Positions 23,570 to 32,859 of a DNA stretch of 64,000 nt are shown piece after piece. A program made the translations under genes and the position numbers. Each line of letters begins with the position of its first letter. Within the stretch, counting starts at the first letter, position 1. The notes below the pieces were generated by a model. It was not told the DNA's origin. It was given only the letters and a program-made list of their open reading frames with translations, and searched no databases. The DNA comes from Neopestalotiopsis rosae. Taxonomy: Eukaryota; Ascomycota; Sordariomycetes; Amphisphaeriales; Sporocadaceae. The stretch lies in the NCBI GenBank assembly GCA_023078685.1, contig JALGAS010000002.1:6696001-6760000 (forward strand), written 5' to 3'.

Positions 23570-24630
23570 ATGGCAGACGACAATGAGGTACGCATCACTC
23601 GAGCTCTTTCTCCCTCTCCATCCAGTACCTTCCCTATTTGCATTGAACAATCACTCACGACCCTGAGTAGTCTACCAGTCCTCAGAGCCCCGAGCTCTCG
23701 GACTCTGAGCTTTCAGACTACGACTCGAACTATGAGCTCTCCGACTCCGACCCCGACTCTGACTCTGAGAGTTACGAAACGATCCTCTCTAAACTCAGAG
23801 TTTTGTGTCGCGCACAAGCTCTCCGTCTTAGGCAAGCTGCTGAACAGAGAGAACTCGAACTCTCCGCTATCAAAGCTTTGACTGAGAAGCTGCCATCGGG
23901 CCCAATGCCGTGCCTGCCCAGAGAGATTCGTCGAATGATTTGGCGAGAACTCGCTGCCGCTACGCTACCACAGTCGGTAGTAAAGAACCATATCATAATC
24001 AGATCTGAGACAGAGTACGAAGTCGTCAAACACAATGAAGGAGACACCTTCATTATTGCCAGAGCGTATGCAGATGGGCACGAGTATGGCCAGTGGAATG
24101 ATTCCAACTCGCTTTTTCAAACCGGTGCTATGAAAGCATCCCCTGATCTCTTTCGAGAGATTCTGGCCGACGTTGCCGACCGGATCATATTCTGCTTTCC
24201 AGGGGCTTCTAGCTTGGCAGGATTTTTCGACATACTGTGCCCATACTACGTGGACATGCCCGACGCCGTGCCACGTCTTCGAATCCAATGGCCTCCCTAC
24301 AAGAACTCCACCGGAAAGAACTTCACCCAACAATTACACTTCACCATAAATCTCCTCGTGGAGATACGGCCTACAGATGGCGAACCCAATGAGATCGAGG
24401 AAGCCAATAAGATCGGGGGAAAGATTCGGCGAACGAAGTGGAAGGGCAAGGGAGTTCTCGACGGGAAGCAGTCACTGTGGACTCCTCGCATGTTGGACCC
24501 GGAAGCTGACATAGTTGAGACGGTTCAACCCAGGCATATTCTCTGGGCAGCAAAACCCAAAGAAGAACGCGGTTACAAGTACGAGAGTTATGATGAAGTG
24601 GACGACAATGGCTTCATTGAATTATGGTGA
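23570..24630 (+). CDS. Orphan protein with 2EXR/F-box-like motif
   Basis: Predicted 325 aa from exon 1 (23570-23587, only MADDNE) and exon 2 (23671-24630); the intron has GTACGC and GAGTAG in phase 0. The N-terminus is Ser/Asp/Glu/Pro-rich with alternating SD pairs (about residues 7-45). A helix with RQAAEQRELELSAIKALTEK follows, then MPCLPREIRRMIWRELA, which resembles the start of fungal 2EXR or F-box-like domains (LPxEIRxxIW). The rest is a globular orphan region with several Trp. This family expands in filamentous ascomycetes, often near accessory regions; the molecular role is unknown. The start is chosen because exon 1 gives an ATG in phase; reading through the intron leads to another frame that stops early. 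Confidence 0.6.
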
Positions 24631-24746
24631 CGGCCATGGATGTGAGCCCTTTTCTCCACTCAAGCAACGTCTTCGAAGACATCCCAAAAATCACGTCTGT
24701 TTTTTGTGGTTCCGAATAAGTGCCTGGAAGAGGCACCATGAATCAG

Positions 24747-24890
24747 CAATGAACACTACCAGCAATGAACACTACCAGCAATGAACACTACCAGCAATGA
24801 ACGCTACCAGCAATGAACACTACCAGCAATGAACGCTACCAGCAATGACCATTACCAGCAATGATCACATCCGGAAATGATCACTATTAG
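24747..24890. repeat. Minisatellite, 9 x 16 bp
   Basis: Nine consecutive 16-bp units with consensus CAATGAACACTACCAG. The first six differ by at most one base; the last three have drifted (for example CAATGATCACATCCGG). It sits about 115 bp downstream of the stop of the 325-aa gene, probably in or near its 3' UTR. Confidence 0.93.
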
Positions 24891-25586
24891 CCCGCACTGT
24901 CTTAAAACTTTTATCATGGCAGGAGAGACGGGGGATGAATAACAAGGAAGAGGCAGGAGCAAAGAGGGCTTCAAATGCTCCCGAGAGCGTCGAAATCGAG
25001 GCAGTCAAACCAATGGCTATAGCTATGGCAAGCTCGTCATGGCGGAGAGATCAAGGACCTTGTAAATAATCACCGTCTATAGTCTGTATCTCTGCTTTTC
25101 ACTCTAATCAGATTGTCCTGTCTTGTCATGCACAGTTCCGTGACTTTTTGCGCATGTGATCGTAATGGTGATTCTTCTTTACGGCCCCTACAGAAAATAT
25201 TTGCAATGGCTCAAGTGACAATGGATTCCAAAGGTCGACTCTGATCTAGGCCATAAGTGAACAGTAAGACACTGGGAGCCGAAAAGTGCAGATTGAAGAC
25301 ACAAGTGAACTTATCACCACGCTTATAAACAAGAAATAATCAAAATTTGACGACGCAAATAATTATCACTAGGGAATCCTGTGGCTGGCTTTGTTTTGTT
25401 GTAACAGGTGTTTGGATACCGTGACTGCTGCTGCTGCTGCTGCTGGTTATTACTTTGGGGTTAAAGGTTCTCCTTGTTGTCCAGGCTGCCATCGTTGTTG
25501 TTGGCATGAAAGCCTCCTCTCTTTTCCTGGTTTCTGAAAGGAGGCTCAGAGAAACACTGCTGCTGACCAGTGGTGGCAATAGAGGG
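24891..25586. other. Non-coding patch with a CTG run
   Basis: No supported gene. A (CTG)7 run lies at 25425-25445 outside any gene I can support. Confidence 0.5.
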
Positions 25587-25800
25587 CTAACCCTGGGATG
25601 AAGTGCTCTCAGTCTTGAAAGGACCGGGATCAGGGAAGGTCTGACCATGTGCCATGCTCCAGGTGTTCCAAGTGGAACAGGACGAAGGGACATGCAAGAT
25701 ATGTGTGTCTTTTTGAATAGTTGACTCTATTTTGTTTGCCACAGCGGTTGACTGCTTCACAGGGGGAGGAGGAGGAGTCACATAGCCTGGGTAGTATTGC
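25587..25800 (-). pseudogene. Pro-rich 3' coding remnant
   Basis: A short frame reading YYPGYVTPPPPPVKQ followed by a Ser/Thr-rich tail that ends at a stop at 25587. Composition is protein-like, but the upstream side runs directly into AT-rich sequence, so only the 3' end of a gene seems preserved. No family recognised; low confidence. Confidence 0.2.
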
Positions 25801-26110
25801 GGATGTGCTTTATGCTATAACGTCTCCTTATAAGGGCAAATAATAAAATATATTAAGAAAGCTAAAGGAAAATTCTAATAATGGAAAGCATTTTTCATTT
25901 ATCATTTGCGCTATTCTTCTCCCTTCGCCTTCCGCTTTTCTTTCGGCTTTTTCTTCAAAATAAAATTATTTTTCAAATCATTATACGGTCATTTAGCTTT
26001 ATATCACAAAAGTGTTCTGACTAGCGCTTGACTGGAATTGCCTCCTAAGCGTCTCTATTATCTACAAGATGTTTTTTATACAGTATCTAAGCAATGACGT
26101 GCCCCTGGCA
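25800..26110. other. AT-rich block
   Basis: About 300 bp of A/T-rich DNA, the last of four such blocks in the patchwork. It ends just before the 3' end of the flavin-reductase-like gene. Confidence 0.5.
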
Positions 26111-26142
26111 TATAGTCTTTTACAATAGCATGTCCGGATCTC

Positions 26143-27637
26143 CTACTCCACGATCATTTGAGGTCGTGGCGAGCCTATCATGAAGCCTTTCGCCTCGGAC
26201 TTGAGATTCTCCTTGATTATTAGGCCGTTCTTGTCGACCTTTCCTATATTTTTGAGATCAATCACCTCGCCGCGTCGGACGTATTGTTGAAATGAATACG
26301 TTAACGCGCAGTGTTTTTTCTTCTCTTTTATGTCTGGCTTGAGGGTGCCATAGATGATATCCTGTACGTTGGCCACGACGAGGGCAGTGTGAGGGTCGAG
26401 CTCCATCAACCCTGAGCCGTGGCGCTTAAATTTGCGAACCACGCAGCGCAGAGTGTAGAGAATGCCGGCGCCTTCGAATCTGGGTATTGCATCTCGAGAC
26501 ACGGGAGTCCATGTGTTCCTGAACTCGGAAGTTTGCCAGTTCTTCCATTCCTGGTTCCATTTATGCGGGCCGTGGATTTTCAAACCACCCAGTCGCTCAG
26601 AGTCTTTGACTTCGAGCGCGTATCCGTGACTCTTGATTGCGTTTCGGGCACTTTCAGGGACCATTTGTAATAAAAAGTCCAGATGACGATCATCATGCTT
26701 AGCATGTTGTATAAGGGATTGTCCCCTGGAGTAGTACTCCGCGAGAAGGGCACCCTCTTCGTTATCTGCGAGAACATGGATATTGAAGCGGTGACATGTC
26801 TTGATGGCGTCGTACGTTTGGCTTGGCCGATTGACGTTGAACATGACGCGCGGAATGGGCTTCACGCTTAGCGATGTGAAGGAGCCAACCGTCATGGCGC
26901 GCGGTATTGGTTCTGCCAAGTCGGACAGCCCGTGGGAACTTTCGTCGTTACTGCCCTGAGGTGGTCGTACACGCCCTGGATCAAATTTCTGTCCAGGAAC
27001 TTCCAAGCTCGAAATAATGACTACCGACTGAGCCATATGCCGCATCACTTTTTTGAATTCGGTCGGGTGCAAATTATCATCCTCCTTCTCTTCTTCGGTC
27101 GTTGGGTTTAGATGGCGGAATTGATCTTTTCGTAGTTGACTGTTGGATACGCTCTCAGCTGGAGGTTGATCCGTTTTTGACTGTGAAGTTTCCATCTGAA
27201 GAGGCTCCGTGGTGAGCTCTGGAGTTTCTATCGGCTGAGGAACTGCGGCGGGTATTGAAGTTTCGGTCGGACGAGGAACCGCGGTGGGCTTTGAGGTTTC
27301 TATCCGTTGAGTACTCGTGGTAGGCTCTGGAGTTTCTGTCTCCTCGAGCCATCCGCTCGCCGTGGCCGAAGCTCGTTGGGCGCGTGTCCGCTTGCGCACT
27401 TCATCCTCGGCTTGTTTGACTAACTTTTCAACTGCCAATCGGTCAGTGATAGCCTAAACACGAGATTGTAGCCTGCACAGACATACGCTCCGCAAACGAA
27501 AATTTGGTACTGTACGGTCGCCCTCTGGTAGATATTCTAGAGGCACTGCCAGTACCAGCTATGTCAGGACGAACAACCGCATGTTGACTGTTGAACGAGG
27601 TCCGGGATGCTTTCGCAAGAAAGCGGAGACGCTTCAT
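26143..27637 (-). CDS. Flavin reductase-like (FMN-binding split barrel) protein, probably mitochondrial
   Basis: Predicted 479 aa from exons 27637-27487 and 27431-26143; the 54-nt intron (GTATGT...GGCAG) joins in phase. Exon 1 is Arg/Ser-rich without acidic residues at the start (MKRLRFLAKASRTSF), like a mitochondrial presequence. Residues 83-142 form five 12-residue repeats beginning ET(S/P). The catalytic-type region follows: FKKVMRHMAQSVVIISS, then PRAMTVGSFTSLSVKPIPR and VNRPSQTYDAIKTCHRFNIH, matching the flavin_reduct domain (PRxMTxxSFxSLS...P, then Ser/Thr-Tyr). A loop of about 35 residues interrupts the first strands, and a later segment (GAGILYTLRCVV) matches the strand before the family's usual C-terminal end. 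The family binds FMN and reduces flavin with NAD(P)H or serves as a flavoprotein oxygenase partner; the substrate here is unknown. A long C-terminal tail is extra. Confidence 0.78.
27157..27336 (-). repeat. Coding minisatellite, 5 x 36 bp (12-aa units)
   Basis: Five consecutive 12-residue units in the flavin-reductase-like protein: ETPEPTTSTQRI, ETSKPTAVPRPT, ETSIPAAVPQPI, ETPELTTEPLQM and ETSQSKTDQPPA. The period is exact, with no indels, and units 2 and 3 are the most alike. It forms a Pro/Thr-rich linker before the split-barrel domain. Confidence 0.85.
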
Positions 27638-28182
27638 TGCATGGCCCGGTAGGATGGAAATGATGACAGATACGAAGTAAACAAGTAGGCGACTTTAGGG
27701 AAAGGGAGAAGCGGCGGCAACAATGTCGCAAAGAGCTTCAAGAATGCTTCCGAATGGAATATGTACGCACTATAAATTACAAGCTCCAACGTCACAGCTC
27801 CCATGATTTTACGGGCGCGCGACATACATTGGCGACCCGCGCCGCCGATAACGATAAGAAATGCTTGCAAGGATACGTACCGCAACTCGGGGGTAGGTAA
27901 GCTCATGTGCAAGATCCACCCCGGCCTGTGACCCCCGGCCGCCGCCGCCGTAACATTTTTTGAAGGTCAAGCTAGGCGCATCGTCGACCCTGAAAGCCTG
28001 GGAGTAGGTATCAGTTCTCGCGACAGCTTCCACCCAGATTTTAAGTATCTCGACTCGACCGTGCTCACGTCTCAATTCCCTCATCAATTGAGTCGGTGTC
28101 TACAGCGCAGGTCTTACGGCGCCCAAACCTAGCACCCTTCAAACAGCACAGCAGAAAACTTCACAGACACACACACAACGCC
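27638..28182. other. Divergent promoter region
   Basis: About 545 bp between the divergent starts of the flavin-reductase-like gene and bL31m, both probably mitochondrial. No further feature supported. Confidence 0.55.
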
Positions 28183-28752
28183 ATGGCGACTCTCCGCGTA
28201 TCGAGGCGCCCAACATGCGCCCTGGCCATCAACTCCCTGACGCCGCAGACCAGCACAACGACATCGTCCGTGACCTCGACGTCGCTCAGCCCAAACTTCC
28301 TCTCGGCGCAGACGCAGCAGCAGACGCGCAACGCCAACTTGATCCGCCGGCACAAGAGGCCCTACATGTTTACGCAGCTGGTGCAAATGTCGGATGGCTC
28401 CACATACACGATGCGCACCACATCCCCTTACGCCCTCTACAAGTCCGTCAAGGACACCCGCAACCACGTCCTCTGGAACCCCAGCGAGCGCTCCCTCAAG
28501 AACGTCGAGGTCGACGAGGCCGGTAAGCTGGCCGCCTTCAGAGAGCGCTTCGGAAGGACTTGGGATCTCCCGAGCAATGCTGCGCCCGCCGAGGAGGAGG
28601 GCGCCGAGGCTGGAGCAGATGCCGCCGAGGGCACCAAGAAGGTCGCTGCCAAGGCTGTCGAGGAGGATCCGTTCTCTCTGGACGAGTTGGTCTCCCGGTA
28701 TGCCGTAGAGATAAAAGAACCAAAGGCAAAGGCAGCCCCCAAGAAGAAGTGA
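28183..28752 (+). CDS. mrpl36: Mitochondrial large-subunit ribosomal protein bL31m
   Basis: Intronless, 189 aa, start in good context (CGCCATGGC). The first 45 residues are Ser/Thr/Arg-rich without acidic residues, fitting a mitochondrial targeting sequence. The core (about residues 50-130) carries RRHKRPYMFTQLVQMSDGST and SAGKL-like DEAGKLAAFRERFGRTWD, the pattern I know from fungal bL31m (yeast Mrpl36). In the mitoribosome it sits at the central protuberance of the large subunit. The C-terminus is an Ala/Glu/Lys-rich extension longer than in yeast. A single-copy housekeeping gene that shares its upstream region with a divergently transcribed, probably mitochondrial flavoprotein. Confidence 0.88.
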   Translation: MATLRVSRRPTCALAINSLTPQTSTTTSSVTSTSLSPNFLSAQTQQQTRNANLIRRHKRPYMFTQLVQMSDGSTYTMRTTSPYALYKSVKDTRNHVLWNPSERSLKNVEVDEAGKLAAFRERFGRTWDLPSNAAPAEEEGAEAGADAAEGTKKVAAKAVEEDPFSLDELVSRYAVEIKEPKAKAAPKKK

Positions 28753-29162
28753 GCGGATTGAGGGCTGGGGTTGCAACAGTTGAATGGAGGTCTTGATTCT
28801 CGGGTTGTTGGAATGCTGCCGTCAACAAGGATGGATTGATGCGGCAAATCTTCTGGGTCGTTTTGTGGCTGTACCAAGAGAGATCGAAAAGCCAGGTCTG
28901 AACCCACGGCTTCACACCCAACACCCAAAATTGTATCATATGTACAAACTTGTCAACATATTCTTGACGAAATTAGAAATTAAAGGCTATATGCACGGGT
29001 CTTTGGATGAAAAAAGCATAAAATTCAATTATCATCTACTTTTATCGTGACGCTACTGGGTATAGCCCATCCAGGACGCAAGTGATTACAGTGAATATGG
29101 TACTAAAGTGGACTTGTTGGGTGACTCGTCAGTGTATAAATGTTGGGTCCAGCCGGCTCCGA
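28753..29162. other. Convergent 3' intergenic region
   Basis: About 410 bp between the stops of bL31m and Vps5. AT-rich around 28930-29050 as for 3' UTRs. Nothing else seen. Confidence 0.6.
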
Positions 29163-30984
29163 TTAATCAGAATCATCATCTATCCGCGCCCTGGCTCTGT
29201 CCACAGCAGTGTCTCCAGCAGGTCTCTTGCCAGCACCCGTGTCAATGACAGGTGGTCGGTAGAAAACGGTCTCGTCATCCTCGGCATCCAGTTGCATGAG
29301 GAATGTCTCCCACTTCTCGATAAGCTGAGTAACGATTAGCACAGACCCACAAGCGACTGGTCGGAATCAACTTACCTCCTTTTGAGCCTCAACGGAGCTC
29401 TCTAGGAACGTTTCAACAGCACTCTTGAAGTCCTCCACCTTCTCGCGCTCAAATCTGTCAAGTTCGGCGCGCATTAGACGACCCATGTCGTCAAATAGGA
29501 GTCTAGCCTGGTGCACTTTGCGCTCGGCATCGGCAACCTCGGCGCTGACCTGGTTGAGTCGATCCTGTTGTGACTTGCCCTGGCGAAGAAGTTTGTCTTG
29601 GCTAGCCTTGCGCTTTTGCAACTCCGACTCAGCACTGTGCCAGCTGTGAAATGCCTTTTGTCGTTGATCGAATGCCTTCTTGACACTGCCAATCAAGCGA
29701 ATGTACTCGTCAATGACGATACCAAAAGTAAGCACGTCCTGTTGGGCCTGGCGATCGTACACATCTCTAATGGTGATCTGGAGTTCCGACAATGCGTCCA
29801 AAGGTCCTGATAGTGTATGGCTCAATTCGACAGTAGATAAAGCATGGAGCGAAGCTGAAAAGTCTCCAGCAGCTTCGGCCATGGCCTTGCGCTGGTTCAC
29901 CATGGTATCCATGGACTTTAGCAGTGCTCGAAGTTGATTCTCAAGAGCATCAAGATACACCCTGCGGTCGTGGAACCACTGTCTCGTTTGTTAGTCAATA
30001 ATTTCATCAGTGCTCGCAGGCAATACTCACGTCGTCCTGCTCGACGAACTTGTTGCTGCTGCCAACGCTAAGACCAAACGAGCTAAAGACTCCCTTGCTC
30101 TCCCCTGGAATGGGCTCGCGGCGCTCCTTGTGCTTCACATCGACATTGAAGGATTCGCTCTCGAGAAACAGCTTCAAGTCAGGGTCATGCTGCAATGTCG
30201 GATGGGCGGCAATCTTGTTCAACATCTTTTCTAATGCTTGGCGGCGAGACTCAACAAAGTTGGTCTCGAAACGGTTCAGGGCCTGTTTCTCGGGAGGCGG
30301 GGGAACAACGACACCTGGGTTGTTGCCGTGCATGGTGTTGTAGAGCCATAGAAAGTCCCGGTATCTCCTCTTGACCTCGAACTCGGGCTGCTTGTATCCC
30401 TTTGACGTTGTTTTCGTTCGGACTGAGTAGACAATATGCGAGCTAGTCAAATCGCCAACCTTGTATGGATCGCCGACGGTAATGTGGAAGCTTGGCTTGG
30501 CTGCCTGCTCGATGGCCATACTGGGCTGAGTGGCACTTCTGACCTGGCTGGGCTGGGCTGACTGCACAGGAGGAGGCACCTTTGGACCAAGAGGTCGGTC
30601 GTCATCATCGTCTTCGATATAGTGAGGATCTCTCGGCCCAGACTGAGGTCGCGCAGACTGGGGCATCGTTGTGCGGATCGGCAGTTGCTCCTTCTGCGGC
30701 GGCGCCGGAGGCTCATCAGCCTGCGAGTCGAGGCCTGGTGCAGCATTGTTGTCGCCGAGAGGACCCAAGGGACCGAGGGGATCGTCGGCTTGGATTGTCG
30801 TCGGTTGCGCCTGGAGCCGGCGGATTGGCTTTCGCGGCCCCCGGGCAGCCGGTGCCTTGACGGCGGACGGCTGGGATGACGGCTGCGAGGACTCGTCCTC
30901 TTGCGATGGCTGGATTATGGATGGGGGTTTCGACGACTGCGATGGCACATCGCCCCAGGGCGAATCACTTTCTCCGAAATCCAT
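29163..30984 (-). CDS. vps5: Sorting nexin Vps5/SNX1 (retromer)
   Basis: Predicted 572 aa from exons 30984-30031, 29978-29376 and 29324-29163, all in phase 0 with consensus borders. The N-terminal 160 residues are Pro/Gln/Ser-rich and disordered, with an acidic run DDDDD at about 125-129. The PX domain spans about 165-280, with the phosphoinositide-binding signature KRRYRDF (205-211) and the PPPPEK loop. A BAR-type coiled region runs from about 310 to 540. In the retromer, Vps5 pairs with Vps17 to bend endosomal membrane and return receptors such as Vps10 from endosome to Golgi. The last exon adds a short acidic tail. Length is in the usual fungal range. Upstream lies the 3' end of Med11, in the same orientation. 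Confidence 0.93.
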
Positions 30985-31544
30985 CTTGAGCAGCGGTATA
31001 AAGAAACTGGGAGTGTTTATCAGTGGAAGTTGTCGTCACAGGCTCAAGCTATGGGAATCGCTGGTTGAGAGAGGGAGGGAAGCTCGGGCCAATTACGGTG
31101 GCAGTGACGAAAGCAAGCTACCCGCGCCCAAAAGCCCACACGATGGCTGGCTGCTGCTTGTTTGCTAAGCTGTGTCGGTGGTAGCCTGTTTTCAAATGGT
31201 TCAATAACTCGTGGCTGAGCAACAAATGGATAGTGAACTGAACTCAAGACAATAGGATATTCCTATTTTCAAAGTAAATCACGCAATGAACAATGATACT
31301 CCTTTTCGTACTTTTTTATGTTATTACTAGCCTGTGAGAAGCATTGTATAATGTCAACCTCAACCTTCCCGCCAGTGCATAGGAGCGACAAATATCTAGC
31401 TTGAGTATTTCGTGGTACACTGCCTTTGTATTCGTAACTGTGCAATTGATCCTGTATTCAGAATTGTAAATCGTTGCCCGGGGTATCGTGAAGCCGTAGA
31501 GTCTAAAATACCGAAACGCCTGGAAATGCTGCTGTGCGTCCCCA
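30985..31544. other. Intergenic, Vps5 promoter / Med11 3' end
   Basis: About 560 bp; AT-rich around 31260-31350. No gene seen. Confidence 0.6.
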
Positions 31545-32172
31545 TTACTGGGTCATCTTGGTGTCGTCAGAGGAGCCATTGGTTGCTCCTTGCTTGATCA
31601 TGTCATTCAAAAAAGCCTCTGCTTGATCCCAAAGTTCCGACTCCATGTCTCTCTCGACCTTGTTGCTTCTGCTGTTCAGCCAGCCAACATCCATGCCACC
31701 AATCTTGCCGTTGCCATCTGGCTCCAGTGTCTTGCCATTTTCGTCGCCCGCCGCGTCACCTGCAGGGGCATCGCTCGACTTTATGATGCCAGCTTCTTCC
31801 AAACCCCAGATTTGTCGCTTCATTCTGACGTTGACGGAGCGCAAAGTCCTCATGAAGTCGTTCATTTGGTGTTTGAAGGCCCTATCCTTCCCGCTCTCAT
31901 CGTCTTCGTCGTCGTCGGAGTCGGCATCACCGCCACCACCAAGATCCATGACACCGTCTCCCTCATTCGGGTCTTTCTTGTTGAGGCTCTGAATAGCGGC
32001 ACCGGCGGTACGCAAAAGACTGACTATGCTCTATAGTATGGTATCAGCCAACTGTGTCTTTCGAGTGAAAAGTCTCGCTACCAACTTCGTCAATTTCTCC
32101 AAGCTGTTGTATGCGCTCAGCAGTGGTGAAAGGCGCGAATGGAGTTTCGCCCAAGCTACCCTGAGATGCCAT
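31545..32172 (-). CDS. med11: Mediator complex subunit 11
   Basis: Predicted 190 aa from exons 32172-32086 and 32030-31545. The N-terminal part (about residues 16-50, AERIQQLGEIDE joined to SIVSLLRTAGAAIQSL) matches the Med11 helical core, aligning with the human pattern EIEREIGAILQNAG as I remember it. An acidic Gly/Asp insert (about residues 52-70) and a helix DRAFKHQMNDFMRTLRSVNV follow. Med11 pairs with Med22 in the head module and contacts TFIIH. The intron uses a weak GT donor (GAA|GTTGGT); an alternative (GTTG|GTAGCG with acceptor ATAG|TC) also keeps frame but fits the family alignment less well. It is about 70 residues longer than the yeast or human protein, mainly in the tail. Confidence 0.85.
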
Positions 32173-32859
32173 GGTAGCTGGTGATGAACCAAAAGCTTCA
32201 AGGTCTCAGAAGCAGTGTGCAGTTTTTAGAGTATTAGAAGCTGCAAAACGCCATAAGACGGCTGCAAGATTACTCCTTGACGGGAAATTCGCGTTTTGAG
32301 GAATTGTACGGCTGTCGCATTCGTTGGATGGCTCCGTAGTGTTCTTACTCAAAAGCAAGGAGCCTGGAGCATTCAATGTTTGGCAGTTTGGGTGTGTTCA
32401 GATCTGGGACCCCACTTCAATAACTCTCTCCAGATTCTTGGTGGGGCCTTGGGCGAGCTGTGATCTGCTAAGCCGCGTCTGGACTAGCAGCCAGCCAGTT
32501 CGCGACTGACGGTTCACTCCTTCCATGTCTGTCGGCATCCACATTTGAGCCGCATTCAACACCATCAACCAAAGACCGCGATATTCGGTACTTCATCACC
32601 AATAACCAGCGCCCCCTTTCCGGATATCACCTGCGCAGAGTCACCATCAGCTCGGATCGAAGGCGATTGAATTCTTGGGACTTTAACGCCAACATCCACG
32701 GGCCTCGCTGCCCAGATTGCCCTGGCGCATGCAGCTTAACGCGACACACAGCAAGCGAGGCAGCCTAGCAGGAGTGTCCAGCAGCAGCAACTCAAGACAC
32801 GTCTAATCACAAATTTGCACACCACATCACGCGTCACAAAAGATACGCTTTCGATCACC
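32173..32859. promoter_or_regulatory. Shared divergent promoter of med11 and taf5
   Basis: 687 bp between two start codons pointing outward. Both genes encode general RNA polymerase II initiation factors, so co-regulation is plausible. No TATA box is obvious, as usual for housekeeping fungal promoters. Confidence 0.5.

Noticed and set aside
24747..24890. Repeat array that might suggest CRISPR
   Set aside because: Units are contiguous with no spacers, and the genome is eukaryotic.
28129..28776. 215-codon minus-strand ORF over bL31m
   Set aside because: Opposite-strand shadow; the plus strand shows a clear bL31m core.
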